Below are positions 23,275 to 32,716 of a stretch of 43,625 nt of DNA, piece by piece. The stretch is from an uncultured bacterium (GTDB lineage: Bacteria; Verrucomicrobiota; Lentisphaeria; Oligosphaerales; Oligosphaeraceae), in contig CACYQT010000022.1 in the NCBI GenBank assembly GCA_902776645.1, positions 1 through 43,625 on the forward strand, in the 5' to 3' direction. Made by a program: the position numbers and the translations under genes. The number at the start of each line of letters is the position of its first letter. Position 1 is the first letter of the stretch. The notes below the pieces were generated by a model. It was not told the origin of the DNA. It searched no databases and was given only the letters and a program-made list of their open reading frames with translations.

Positions 23275-24582
23275 ATGCCGACATTGACAATACAGGAAGA
23301 CTACAAGGCGACAGGCGAATTCATGATTCCCGAAGGGAAAAGCGTCATCGGACGCGGCCCGGAGGCGGATCTGGTCTTGAGCAACCATGCCGGCGTCTCC
23401 CGCGAACATTGCCAGCTGACCTACCAGCAGGGCTCCGTCCTGCTGGAGGATCTCGGTTCACGCAACGGGACGTTCCTCAACGGCAAACCGCTCATGAAGC
23501 CGACGGAGCTGAAGCATCAGGACTACATCCAGATAGACGACGTCCTTCTCATCTACTCAGATACTTCACAAGGCACCGACGTGGATGATTTCAACGAGTC
23601 ACGGGAGCGGGATGGCGACTTAGGCGACAGCCGCAGCCTCTCCTTCGTGAAGGAAGTGACGGACAGGCTGCACGCGAACATCGCGAAAGTCATCCAAGGG
23701 AAGGACGACGTCATCCGCCACGTGATCATCGCCCTCCTGTCGGACGGCCATGTGCTACTGGAGGACGTGCCCGGCGTCGGCAAGACGAAGCTCGCGCAGG
23801 CGTTGGCGCGGTCCATCAATACGGATTTCAAGCGAATCCAGTTCACGCCGGACATGCTGCCGAACGACGTCACAGGCGTGAACATCTATGACGAATCGTT
23901 GAAGAAATTTGTCTTCATGCCCGGCCCGATCTTCTCCAACGTCGTTCTCGCGGATGAAATCAACCGCGGCACGCCGCGCGTGCAGTCCTCCCTGCTGGAA
24001 TGCATGGCGGAATCCAGCGTGACGATCGATGGCAGCTCCTACATCCTGCACAAGCCGTTCTTCGTGATCGCGACGCAGAATCCCGTCGAATACCAAGGCA
24101 CGTATCCGCTTCCGGAAGCGCAGCTGGACCGTTTTCTCATGCGGTTGACGATGGGTTATCCGGATCCGGAGACGGAGAAGCGCATTCTGGAAAGCCATGT
24201 GGAGGACAATCCGCTGACGTCGCTAAAGCCTGTGCTGGAGGCATCGGATCTTCTGCATTGCCAGGCACTTGTGCGAACCGTCTATGTTTCTCCGCAATTC
24301 CGCGACTATCTGGTGACGCTGATCAACAAGACGCGCAACCATCCCGCCTTCGCTTTCGGCTGCTCACCGCGCGCCACGCTCGCCCTGCTCCGTGCAAGCC
24401 AGGCACTTGCGGCAATGAAAGGCCGCGACCATGTGATGCCGCGCGACGCACGTGACCTCGCTGTCTTCGTGCTGGCCCACCGCATGCCGCTTCGCCTGCA
24501 GTCACGCTCGGAATGGTCGACTTCCGCCAAGGCGCTGGAGGATATCCTCTCCCAGATGCCCATGTCCAGATGGGAGAGCTGA
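23275..24582 (+). CDS. FHA domain fused to MoxR-type AAA ATPase
   Basis: A 435-residue protein. Residues 1-95 form a complete forkhead-associated domain, with GRG (26-28), SREHC (42-46) and GSRNGTFLNG (61-70), which binds phosphothreonine. After an acidic linker (about 100-120) comes a MoxR AAA+ domain with Walker A GVGKTK (167-172), Walker B VVLADEIN (223-230), sensor ATQNPVEYQGTYPLPEAQLDRF and a C-terminal lid with SPRATLALLRASQA. MoxR ATPases act with DUF58 and transglutaminase-like partners, as here, and are thought to remodel or mature envelope or metal-enzyme complexes. The FHA fusion would tie the ATPase to a Ser/Thr kinase signal; no kinase is present in the window. Confidence 0.92.
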   Translation: MPTLTIQEDYKATGEFMIPEGKSVIGRGPEADLVLSNHAGVSREHCQLTYQQGSVLLEDLGSRNGTFLNGKPLMKPTELKHQDYIQIDDVLLIYSDTSQGTDVDDFNESRERDGDLGDSRSLSFVKEVTDRLHANIAKVIQGKDDVIRHVIIALLSDGHVLLEDVPGVGKTKLAQALARSINTDFKRIQFTPDMLPNDVTGVNIYDESLKKFVFMPGPIFSNVVLADEINRGTPRVQSSLLECMAESSVTIDGSSYILHKPFFVIATQNPVEYQGTYPLPEAQLDRFLMRLTMGYPDPETEKRILESHVEDNPLTSLKPVLEASDLLHCQALVRTVYVSPQFRDYLVTLINKTRNHPAFAFGCSPRATLALLRASQALAAMKGRDHVMPRDARDLAVFVLAHRMPLRLQSRSEWSTSAKALEDILSQMPMSRWES

Positions 24583-24599
24583 TGAAAAGGTGATGTCCG

Positions 24600-25805
24600 A
24601 TGATGGTGAGACCGACATCAAGAGGCTGGTGCATCGCGGCCAACGCGGTCATCTGGTTGTGCATCTCGCAGGTGAACCACAACCTGATGGCGCTGTTTCT
24701 GGCCTGCGCGTCGCTGGCCGTCCTGATTGTCAGTTTCATCGCTTCTTTGTTCACGCTGAGAGGGATAGAGATAATCCGCAGGCCGTTTGACCAACTGCAT
24801 GTCGGCGCATTGGTGAATCTACCGCTGGAATGCCGCAACCGTCGGCGGCACAGACGGCAGACGATCGTCATCATCGAAAAGCTGCTGTTCGCGCAGAACA
24901 GGACCGTTTCATCCGTCGTCGCCTCCCTTGAGCCGAACGAAAGCCGTGTCGTCAATCGTCCAGTCATGCCGTCCGCCCGCGGGGCGTTCACGCTGCGCAA
25001 GATCGTGATCCGCAGCGCGGATCCGGCAGGCGTGTTCTGCCGAGAGAAGAAACTGCTGCTGCCGGAAGCCGTGGTCGTCTATCCGTCCGTGGAACCTCTT
25101 GAAACGCTGGATCTTGGCGAAGGCGGATCGCTTGCGACATCCCTCACCAGCAATCCGACGAACGCTGCCGGATATTCGCAGGACTTCTACGGCGTGCGCG
25201 AATACCATCCGAGCGACGGCATGCGTTTCATCCACTGGAAAAGCACGGCGCGCCATAACAAACTGATGGTGCGCGAATTCGAACGGCGGTCGCAGCTCAC
25301 CGTCGCGATTCTCATCGACGGCGTCGGCGGCACGGCGACGCCGGACGCCCCCGCGCTTCATCTGGAGGCGACGCTCATCGCAGCGGCCAGCATCTGCAAC
25401 TACCTCTCCCGCAAGACTTGCAATCTTGCATTGGGCATTGGCGGCAAGCAGCTCATGCTGTTGCCGCCCAGTCCTGTAGCGGAAAACTGGCGGGAGGCGA
25501 TGCTGATGATGGCGACGATGGAATCCGGCCCGATTCCGCTGACGGACGTCATCGAAGGAATCGTCGCCCAACTGCCCGCGCGTTCCATCATCTATTGCTT
25601 CTCGCTGAACGAGATGGAAAGCCTGCACAACGAACTGGCGATGCTGGCGGGGCGCGGGATGGACATCCGCTGGTATCATGCGTCCAAGGCGGCGTTCAAG
25701 TCGAAGCTCCATCATCCGCTGAACACGGAAAGCCTGGACAGGAGCCGCGGCCTTTCACCGCACCGCATGTCGCCCGCGCTCAGCATGGCGCAAATGCTTC
25801 AATGA
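24600..25805 (+). CDS. DUF58 protein (MoxR partner)
   Basis: A 401-residue protein with two N-terminal hydrophobic segments (about 10-55: VIWLCIS, LMALFLACASLAVLIVSFIASLF) that should anchor it in the inner membrane, a beta-rich middle, and the DUF58 signature YGVREYHPSDGMRFIHWKST (about 198-217) followed by RHNKLMVREFE. The C-terminal part is an alpha/beta domain resembling a von Willebrand A fold (VAILIDGVGG) with a DxxxS-like site missing the usual second serine. DUF58 proteins pair with MoxR ATPases, and the gene lies 17 bases after the FHA-MoxR gene and 15 before the transglutaminase gene, so the three form an operon. Confidence 0.87.
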   Translation: MMVRPTSRGWCIAANAVIWLCISQVNHNLMALFLACASLAVLIVSFIASLFTLRGIEIIRRPFDQLHVGALVNLPLECRNRRRHRRQTIVIIEKLLFAQNRTVSSVVASLEPNESRVVNRPVMPSARGAFTLRKIVIRSADPAGVFCREKKLLLPEAVVVYPSVEPLETLDLGEGGSLATSLTSNPTNAAGYSQDFYGVREYHPSDGMRFIHWKSTARHNKLMVREFERRSQLTVAILIDGVGGTATPDAPALHLEATLIAAASICNYLSRKTCNLALGIGGKQLMLLPPSPVAENWREAMLMMATMESGPIPLTDVIEGIVAQLPARSIIYCFSLNEMESLHNELAMLAGRGMDIRWYHASKAAFKSKLHHPLNTESLDRSRGLSPHRMSPALSMAQMLQ

Positions 25806-25820
25806 CGGGAGGGACGACGC

Positions 25821-28304
25821 ATGAAACTGATGAGCGCAAAATCGAACGACGTGCCGCTGAGGGTGCAATGCCTCTACGCGTTGCTGTACATCGGCGCCGT
25901 TTATTGCGCGCTTTGGATGCAGGGCGAGCTTGATTTGATTTTCGGCGTCATGATCGCGGCGCCGCTCATGGTTTTGCTTTCGCGCATCCCGATGGGCGTG
26001 TTTCCGCCGTTCATGCGGCAGCTGGCCCAGATCGCGGTGGGTGCCATGGCGTTCGTCTGGGTGAAAATCCGCATGATGGAAGTCCCATGGGACATCATGA
26101 TCTTCGAAGGGATGTCGGTTCTGATTCTGGCCCTGTTCATCGGCCGACGTCCGCGTGAATACGGTTTTCTGCTGTTCTGCTGTTGCTGCATGCTTGGCTA
26201 CGGAGGGCTGCTGCCCAGTCGGCAGGGCTTCCTGCCGGTCTTCTTCCTGTCGATGCTGCTCGTGGCTCTCATCATGTATCTGACGCGCACGTCGCTGCTC
26301 GTCAGCATGAAGCTGCGCGAACGCGGCGTGACGCTGCCGCTGACGCACGGCAGCTGGACTGTCCGCCTGCTGCATTTCGCGGCGGCCTTCGTTTTGATGC
26401 TCGTCTTGATCTACATCCTTCCGTTCAAGAAGGCGTTGCGCGGCAGAGGCCTCATTCCCGTTTCGTTTGACAATGAACGGGAGCTTCTCATGGAACGCTT
26501 CTGGGACAAATGGCAGAGCAGGACAAGACCGGACTCGAATGGACAAAAGGAGACGGATCAGGACAACGATTCACAGGACGACGCGGATGTCTCCCCTGAC
26601 GCAAAAAACGCCGCGAAGATGGACGGCGCGCCGTCGTTCGATTCGCAAAGCGGCGACGGAGCGTCGCCGGTGATCGGCACGGATCTCGTCTTCCGCGCCT
26701 ACGCTCCCGCAAAAGTTTACTGGGTCGTCCAAATGTACGACACATACGACGGATCGAAATGGACGCAGTCCGACATGATGAAGTCCGGCAACTGTCTGGC
26801 GGACCGCATACGCGCCCAATACGGCACGTTGTTCCCGCAGCGCATCATTCTGGAAAAAAACATCGGGCCGTTGCTTCCGTATGCGTATCGATTCGAGCAT
26901 GGACGTTTCAGGGATCCGGCCGGCAGCGATCCACAGCCATTGCTTCTGAATCTGCACGACAATGTGAAGCTTGGCCTGCGCGCCTTGGAGAAGCCCAAGA
27001 CGCCGTTGTCCTATTTTGTCATGTCCTACGTGCCCAGCCAGAAAACAGGGCCGGACATGGAGCGCTTCCTCTTGCTCAGATGGAATTACGGCCCGAACTA
27101 CCGTGCGCTTCCGCAAGGCGTGATTTCGGAGCGGACATACGAGCTCGCGCGGACAATCACGGCGGACGCCACGACGCCATACGAGAAGGCCTGCCGTATC
27201 CGCGACCATCTCCGGACCTCCTATACCTATGATTTGCAATGTCCACCCGTCCCGCCGAATGGCGAAGTGGTCGATTTCTTCCTATTCGAGTCGAAACGCG
27301 GCTATTGTCAGCATTTTGCGCAGGCGTTCGCGGTTCTGGCCCGCGCGGCGGGCCTGCATTCACGGCTCGTCACGGGATATTCGCCCGGCAACTACAACCT
27401 GCTGAACAATTGCTTCGAAGTCTATGAATACCATGCCCATGCATGGGTTCAGATTTTCATTTCACCATTCGGCTGGCTGACATTTGACGGCGTCGCCCCC
27501 GGCAACCTCCAAATAGAAAACACGCCAAAGGCCCTTGGCGCCCTGCTCGATCCGTTCGGAGACGAATGGGAGTCGAAGCCGCCGGAATTCTCCATCACGC
27601 CGTCCAACCGTTGGAATCCATCGGCGGAATTCCATCGCCAAAGATTTCGAAACCATTTAGGCGAAGGGTCTTCGGAAAGAAAACAGTCATTCATGGATCG
27701 AGTCTTCCGACGTGCCCGAAAAAACCGCGTAATGGAGCCGGACATGATAGAGATGGCGCAGGCGGCTGTCACAGAGACTTTGTCAACAGTATATGATTCA
27801 CTGGCAAAAAGCACAAAATCGTTCACGGAATGGCTGAAGAGAATCGCCGCCAGTATTTCCAACTGGTTCATCGCCACGAGTTTGGCTACCAAGGCATGTG
27901 CCGTTGCCATTCTGGCGGCGTTCATCGTACTGTTCGCCCTTCGAAAGAAAATCATGAAAGTGGTATCGTTCTACTGGACGCTTCACAGGCTGATCCGCCA
28001 ATGGAAATGGCAGACGCGTCATGGTGCATCGTCGCGTCAGACGGTCATGGCCTGCCAGCGTTTTGCAAGCGGCATGCTGGATCTGGCTCGTTTCCAACGT
28101 CCTCCGTCCGAAGATCTTCTGGAACGGGCGGAGCATCTGAAGGATTTGGCCCCCGGCGTCGCGGCGGAATACCATGTCGTGGCCGTGGCGGCCGCCGACG
28201 CGAATTTCGCGCGCGGCTTCCCGAACCGCGCGACCGCCACGAAGACGCTCGCGGCGACGCAGCGTTTCCTCCGCATCATCAAGCCGTATCTGAAACGGAA
28301 ATAG
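25821..28304 (+). CDS. Membrane transglutaminase-like protein (TgpA type)
   Basis: An 827-residue polytopic protein. Residues 15-205 contain about six membrane helices. A long polar stretch (205-290) then leads into an extracytoplasmic region with a transglutaminase-like core: C496 in RGYCQHFAQAF, H540 in YHAHAWVQIF and D556 in GWLTFDGV, the Cys-His-Asp triad. One more membrane helix lies near 695-715 (ACAVAILAAFIVLFALRK), and a cytoplasmic C-terminal segment resembles the DUF4129-like end of TgpA proteins. In this gene order the transglutaminase is the third member of the MoxR-DUF58-TgpA system, for which a role in cell-envelope or lipoprotein processing is suspected. The ribosome binding site is GGGAGG. 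Confidence 0.88.
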   Translation: MKLMSAKSNDVPLRVQCLYALLYIGAVYCALWMQGELDLIFGVMIAAPLMVLLSRIPMGVFPPFMRQLAQIAVGAMAFVWVKIRMMEVPWDIMIFEGMSVLILALFIGRRPREYGFLLFCCCCMLGYGGLLPSRQGFLPVFFLSMLLVALIMYLTRTSLLVSMKLRERGVTLPLTHGSWTVRLLHFAAAFVLMLVLIYILPFKKALRGRGLIPVSFDNERELLMERFWDKWQSRTRPDSNGQKETDQDNDSQDDADVSPDAKNAAKMDGAPSFDSQSGDGASPVIGTDLVFRAYAPAKVYWVVQMYDTYDGSKWTQSDMMKSGNCLADRIRAQYGTLFPQRIILEKNIGPLLPYAYRFEHGRFRDPAGSDPQPLLLNLHDNVKLGLRALEKPKTPLSYFVMSYVPSQKTGPDMERFLLLRWNYGPNYRALPQGVISERTYELARTITADATTPYEKACRIRDHLRTSYTYDLQCPPVPPNGEVVDFFLFESKRGYCQHFAQAFAVLARAAGLHSRLVTGYSPGNYNLLNNCFEVYEYHAHAWVQIFISPFGWLTFDGVAPGNLQIENTPKALGALLDPFGDEWESKPPEFSITPSNRWNPSAEFHRQRFRNHLGEGSSERKQSFMDRVFRRARKNRVMEPDMIEMAQAAVTETLSTVYDSLAKSTKSFTEWLKRIAASISNWFIATSLATKACAVAILAAFIVLFALRKKIMKVVSFYWTLHRLIRQWKWQTRHGASSRQTVMACQRFASGMLDLARFQRPPSEDLLERAEHLKDLAPGVAAEYHVVAVAAADANFARGFPNRATATKTLAATQRFLRIIKPYLKRK

Positions 28305-28412
28305 AACCATGAACGATGTGATTGAACGTCAATTATTTGCGTCCATGGGCTCATAACGGCAACCGCGAAACGTCAAATCACGACATAACCCATCGTTTAA
28401 CGGACAATGCAA

Positions 28413-29465
28413 TCATGAATCATGATTGTTTTCGCTGACGGCATTCTCTTGCTGTACGGCTTCAGCCAGAAAGTGGTCGAATTCACTTTGATAGAGCCTG
28501 TCCTGCTTCACACGGAATTTCTCAAACTCCCCCTCCGCAAACGCCTTAGCGACCTCGGCGGAAATCTTGCCTGCATCCTGAAGCAACTCCCGGTCGTCCG
28601 CCATCAAAATCCTGTCCAGATGTCTGGCCCAGTCCTCCATCGTCATCGGAACGTGGCGACGTGCACGATTCTCAGCCAGATCAAGATAGGCGTTGACGAT
28701 GCGGCTGAGATCCTGCATCTCCGTCTCGTTCAGGTAGTTCTTCGCCACAGAGACATCCGGCTTGAGAATTTTACCGTTGGGGGCGTTCTCCCAAGTGGTC
28801 AGCCCCATATGCTCCTTCTCCGCATCTGCCCGCTCCATAATCAGTTCCGCCGCCGTATGGCCGTGCACGGCGTAATGCAGCTTGTTCTGCACCTTCGCAA
28901 AGAACTCACGAGTCGTCTGTGATTTTGGGTCATAATCCATGCTGGTGGCGTAGATGTCGGTGATCTTCTGGTAGAAGCGGCGTTCCGACATGCGGATTTC
29001 GCGGATTTCCGCCAGCAGATGTTCAAAATAGTCTTCGCCCAGAAAACGTCCGTTCTCCATCCGCTTGCGATCCAGCACATAGCCACGAAGAGCGAAATCT
29101 CGCAAGACCTTTGTCGCCCACTGCCGGAACTGCGTGGCACGGCGGCTGTTGACACGGTAACCTACGGCGATGATGGCATCCAGATTATAGTATTTGAGAG
29201 ACCTTTGAACCATACGCGCCCCCTCCTGGCGAACTGCTAAAAATTCTTTAGCAGTTGCCTCTGGCGTCAATTCCCCTTCCTGAAAGATATTGCGGAGATG
29301 GACAAGAATATTCTCGGGAGTGCATTGGAAAAGTTCAGCCATGGTCAGTTGGGTGAGCCATAGCGTATTCTCCTCAAAACGCACCTCGATGGTGTCGCTT
29401 TCGTTCTGAGTGGCGAAAATCAGAAACTCCGCCGTGCTGTTGCGTATTTGAAGATCGTTGTTCAT
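28413..29465 (-). CDS. RhuM-family protein (orphan)
   Basis: A 350-residue member of the RhuM (virulence protein RhuM) family. The N-terminal WLTQLTMAELFQCTPENILVHLRNIFQEGEL is the typical element of the family, followed by YYNLDAIIAVGYRVNSRRATQFRQWATKVLRDFALRGYVLDRKRMENG, where the conserved Arg and Leu of the RAT-FR-WAT stretch are in place. The C-terminal half is helical (LTTWENAPNGKILKPDVSVAKNYLNE) and contains the Fic-like LSRIVNAYLDLAENRA region. The ATG at 29465 follows GAGGAG. The family is common on genomic islands and next to restriction or phage-defence genes, but here it stands alone between an envelope operon and a glycan operon. Molecular function is not established. Confidence 0.88.
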   Translation of the reverse strand: MNNDLQIRNSTAEFLIFATQNESDTIEVRFEENTLWLTQLTMAELFQCTPENILVHLRNIFQEGELTPEATAKEFLAVRQEGARMVQRSLKYYNLDAIIAVGYRVNSRRATQFRQWATKVLRDFALRGYVLDRKRMENGRFLGEDYFEHLLAEIREIRMSERRFYQKITDIYATSMDYDPKSQTTREFFAKVQNKLHYAVHGHTAAELIMERADAEKEHMGLTTWENAPNGKILKPDVSVAKNYLNETEMQDLSRIVNAYLDLAENRARRHVPMTMEDWARHLDRILMADDRELLQDAGKISAEVAKAFAEGEFEKFRVKQDRLYQSEFDHFLAEAVQQENAVSENNHDS

Positions 29466-29838
29466 TGAATGACTCCTCAATCGGGCTATCTGAAAAAAAC
29501 GTTGTGGATGGATTCTGTTCAAAGTAGCCTAATCAAAACAAATTGTTTCATTATCAGCCTATAATATATTCTATTCCTGAAAAATTCCACTTCGATTGTT
29601 CAGTTATCTTCTGTATAATCGCCACTGCGGTCAATCGTCCGAAGACTGTGACCGTTCACTGGCGCTTTCCGACGGCATTGGCGGCCTTTCGTGGTTCCTC
29701 TTTGGTCGTGGCTTGACCGCTCCAGAGACACCATGTTTTTTCCACCTGCCAATGGATAAATACCCAACATATATTATAGTAGGGTAAAGAAAATCTGTTT
29801 GCATCGTGTCCATCACCCATCAACCATAAGGAAAAAAC
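29466..29838. other. Non-coding interval between rhuM-like gene and glycan cluster
   Basis: About 370 bases. The first 120 are AT-rich and should hold the promoter of the RhuM-like gene. I saw TATAAT-like boxes near 29562 but no convincing -35 partner. The middle (about 29620-29720) is GC-rich and carries a CGGTCA/TGACCG inverted pair. A 63-codon open frame at 29596-29787 has no ribosome binding site and no recognisable protein. The 3' end, AAGGAAAAAAC, is the ribosome binding site of the next gene. No tRNA or riboswitch was recognised. Confidence 0.5.
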
Positions 29839-32715
29839 ATGGCCGCCAAAAACCTCCTGCCGCTGCTCACCCTGCTCTGCCTGCCGTTGTCCGCGCAATA
29901 TGACTGGACGGCGGATATCCAGAATGCCAGTTCCCTCAAAAACACCGTCCAAGTCTACTACCAGAACGGGAAGCGGGACGCCATCGCCGTCGATACGCCG
30001 CACATCCGCGCCGTCGGCGAACTGGAAAACCGTGAAAACAACGCGTTGACGCTGCTGACGCCGAACGGTGTCAGACTCGTGGACGGCTCGTTCGACACGT
30101 ATGTCACCGACAAGGACGGCAAGATCTACTGGTCCTCCCTGTCGCCGCGCAGAGGCCGTTTCAACGCCTTCCGCCTTGGCTACTACTACTATGACGTCCA
30201 CGTGCTGGACCAAGCGTTAAGCCGTGTATTGGAAGCAGTTCCGGAAACGGACGTCAACGCGAAAATCGATGCGTTCACAAACTTCAAGGATGGCAAATGG
30301 GCCATCAACGATTTGACGGAGCCCGAATTCGTCGACGGCGTCTTGCGTGTGAAATGCACGAACGCCCATGACCCGTGGATCGGGCATCTCGGCATCGAGC
30401 AGCCGACGGAAACCTACCCCGCCATTGAAGTCACCATGCGTGCGGAAAAATCCTCCATGATGCACGTCTATATGGCCGTCGGCGACCAGAAGGGCTTCAA
30501 TCCGCAGCAGATCATCCCGCAGAGTATCAAGCCCGGCGACTTCCATACCTACAAAATCTACATTGACGAAATCAAAGGCTTCAACGGCAACATCCACGGC
30601 ATCCGCTTCGATTTGGGGCAGGTCGATGAAATCATCGAAATCAAATCCATCAAGCTCGTGGCGGAAAAACGCCAGAAAATGCAGGTCAAACTGGACCGCA
30701 TCCTCCATGCCTATCCGGACAAGATGCACCAGATGCTGCGTTTCGTCACAGGCAACAACGACGTCGAACTGAGGGAATACGGCTGCCAGCTGAAAATCGC
30801 GAAAAGCACTGTCGCGAAAGTCGTTGCGAAAGACAAGAACGGCGTCCACGACACGTTCAACGGCATCGACGCAGGCTCCGTCGAATACGTCGGTTTCGAC
30901 AACAAGCAAGGCGGCGTGTTCGGCCTCATCTTCCCGACGTGCGCGGAAGCAGGGAAGATCACCTTCTCCGAAACGCAGACGGAATACGTTTTGACGCAGT
31001 CGAATCCATTGAGCGGCGTCCAGAAACCGGACACGCGGTTCGTCCTTGCGCACCGCCTCCACCATGACGCCTCCCATGACTTCGCGAAACTCGCGGAGGA
31101 AGCCTTCTGCGAACGCAATCCGCTGACAGCCGAATCCATCAAGGTCCTCAGCGCGGAAGACGGCGGCAAGTTCTTCGGCTACAACAAATTGGAAGGAACC
31201 TACGACTTCGATCTCGCCGGCACGCATTTCAGCGCAGCCTACTACAAAATCCCGCAGAAGCACTACAAGCTGCCCGTAACCATCACGGCGGACGACCATG
31301 ACCGCCGCATCTACTTCTGCATCCGCGGCAAAGCGGGCGGCCTCGAATGCGCCGCCATGCTGGACGAGCAGGAAAAACTCCTTCCCATGCCGATTGAAGT
31401 TTCGAAGAATTTCCATGGCGATGGCGAAGAGCCGTACTTCTATCCGGAAGACAGCGGCTACGGCGAAACGCTTCTGCCGCTGCTACTTAACGCAAAAACA
31501 GAGCGCACTTTCACCGTTTTGAACCTCTTCCAGAACTGGGGTGTCGTGCCGCTGAAACAGCTCTCCGCCATCAAGTTCTTCGTGCCCTACTACCACCTCT
31601 CCTGCGGCGTCACGGAAACGAACTGCATCGCGCCGTACTACGTCGGCAACAAATCCGGCTGGACGCTGCCCGACTTCCGCGCCATGTCCGCCAAACTGTG
31701 GCCGACCCAGCCGCAGCACTATTCCGTCGGCCCGCTCTACTTCCCCTATTATTATCAAGGCGACACGAAAATCATGTTCGAGCCGAAAGTGCAGCGTGTG
31801 CAATCCGCCGGCCCGGTCTACGCGGACGTCGATTTCTCCTATGAATCCGACGATGACGCGGCCACCTTGTGGGCGCGCCATCTGGAATTCCCGCAGACGG
31901 ATGAAAACCGCACATACTATTCGTTCGTCATCGATTTCAAGAAGGAAGTCACCGTCAAAGATTTCATCAAGAACTTCAACCTCTTCTCCTTCAGCACGTC
32001 ATGGACGAAATTCGCCCATGTCGGCTACCTCAGCAAGGAAAACAAACTGACCGTCATCAACCTGCCGCAGGACAAGCCGTTCACCGCCGTCATCCCGCTT
32101 GGTTCGGAGGCCCCCTATTTCACCGTCTACACCTCCCTCCACAACACAGGCGTCTGCAACTACGGCATTGTCGTCAAGAATTGCTCCTTGTTCCTCAACG
32201 GCAAGGAGACGCCTGTCCAGGCCATGCTGAACTTCACGACCACGCCCATCGTCGACGCGCGACTGACGCTCAACATTGGCGACGTGACGTTCAAGCCCGG
32301 CGACCGCCTCGCCTACGACGTCATTCTCGTCCCCTTCGGCGACCATGACGTCAAGACGGACCGCAGCGTCCATCAAGTCCGTTCCGATTCCGTATTGGAT
32401 CCGTACAGAGTCAATGTCGCCATCGGCAAGCTTATTCCGGACACGTATCTTCCGCATGTCCAGGCCGTTGACCAGCAGGCCGAATTCACGATTGACGGCG
32501 GCCTCAACAACGCCGCCGTCCGCGTCGACGGCTTCAAATCATTCACACGCCCGAAAGTCCTCGTCAAGAACGACATGGGCGTTTTCGTCCCGTTCAAGAT
32601 CAACCATTACGACTACGACGGCATCCAGTCCTATCTGAATCCCGACGGCTCGTATGGCTTCTCCTTCATCGTCAACACGACGGACGGCGCGAGCACGATC
32701 AAAGTCATCCAGTAA
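29839..32715 (+). CDS. Large secreted protein of unknown function, 958 aa
   Basis: Begins with a signal peptide (MAAKNLLPLLTLLCLPLSAQ, probable cleavage near AQ|YDW), so the protein is exported. Residues 30-130 are strand-rich. Residues about 150-285 look like a galactose-binding-like sandwich, with VDGVLRVKCTNAHDPWIG, AIEVTMRAEKS and the WHTYKI-like FHTYKIYIDEI and IHGIRFDLGQ segments that are common in Lentisphaerae and Planctomycetes surface proteins. The remaining 650 residues are beta-rich, with many aromatic pairs (YYKIPQKHYKLP, PYYHLSCGVTETNCIAPYY, YFPYYYQGD) and two shorter sandwich-like ends, but no hydrolase or lyase signature I recognise. It leads the glycan-degradation run, so a polysaccharide-binding or -cleaving role is likely by context only. 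Confidence 0.75.
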   Translation: MAAKNLLPLLTLLCLPLSAQYDWTADIQNASSLKNTVQVYYQNGKRDAIAVDTPHIRAVGELENRENNALTLLTPNGVRLVDGSFDTYVTDKDGKIYWSSLSPRRGRFNAFRLGYYYYDVHVLDQALSRVLEAVPETDVNAKIDAFTNFKDGKWAINDLTEPEFVDGVLRVKCTNAHDPWIGHLGIEQPTETYPAIEVTMRAEKSSMMHVYMAVGDQKGFNPQQIIPQSIKPGDFHTYKIYIDEIKGFNGNIHGIRFDLGQVDEIIEIKSIKLVAEKRQKMQVKLDRILHAYPDKMHQMLRFVTGNNDVELREYGCQLKIAKSTVAKVVAKDKNGVHDTFNGIDAGSVEYVGFDNKQGGVFGLIFPTCAEAGKITFSETQTEYVLTQSNPLSGVQKPDTRFVLAHRLHHDASHDFAKLAEEAFCERNPLTAESIKVLSAEDGGKFFGYNKLEGTYDFDLAGTHFSAAYYKIPQKHYKLPVTITADDHDRRIYFCIRGKAGGLECAAMLDEQEKLLPMPIEVSKNFHGDGEEPYFYPEDSGYGETLLPLLLNAKTERTFTVLNLFQNWGVVPLKQLSAIKFFVPYYHLSCGVTETNCIAPYYVGNKSGWTLPDFRAMSAKLWPTQPQHYSVGPLYFPYYYQGDTKIMFEPKVQRVQSAGPVYADVDFSYESDDDAATLWARHLEFPQTDENRTYYSFVIDFKKEVTVKDFIKNFNLFSFSTSWTKFAHVGYLSKENKLTVINLPQDKPFTAVIPLGSEAPYFTVYTSLHNTGVCNYGIVVKNCSLFLNGKETPVQAMLNFTTTPIVDARLTLNIGDVTFKPGDRLAYDVILVPFGDHDVKTDRSVHQVRSDSVLDPYRVNVAIGKLIPDTYLPHVQAVDQQAEFTIDGGLNNAAVRVDGFKSFTRPKVLVKNDMGVFVPFKINHYDYDGIQSYLNPDGSYGFSFIVNTTDGASTIKVIQ

Positions 32716-32716
32716 A

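Noticed and set aside
28410..28428. Perfect palindrome CAATCATGA-A-TCATGATTG with TTTT on the plus strand, near the end of the transglutaminase operon.
   Set aside because: It overlaps the last codons and stop of the RhuM-like gene, the loop would be a single base and the T run is short, so I do not call it a terminator.
29596..29787. 63-codon frame in the gap before the 958-residue gene.
   Set aside because: No ribosome binding site, no conserved pattern, and it overlaps the probable promoter region.
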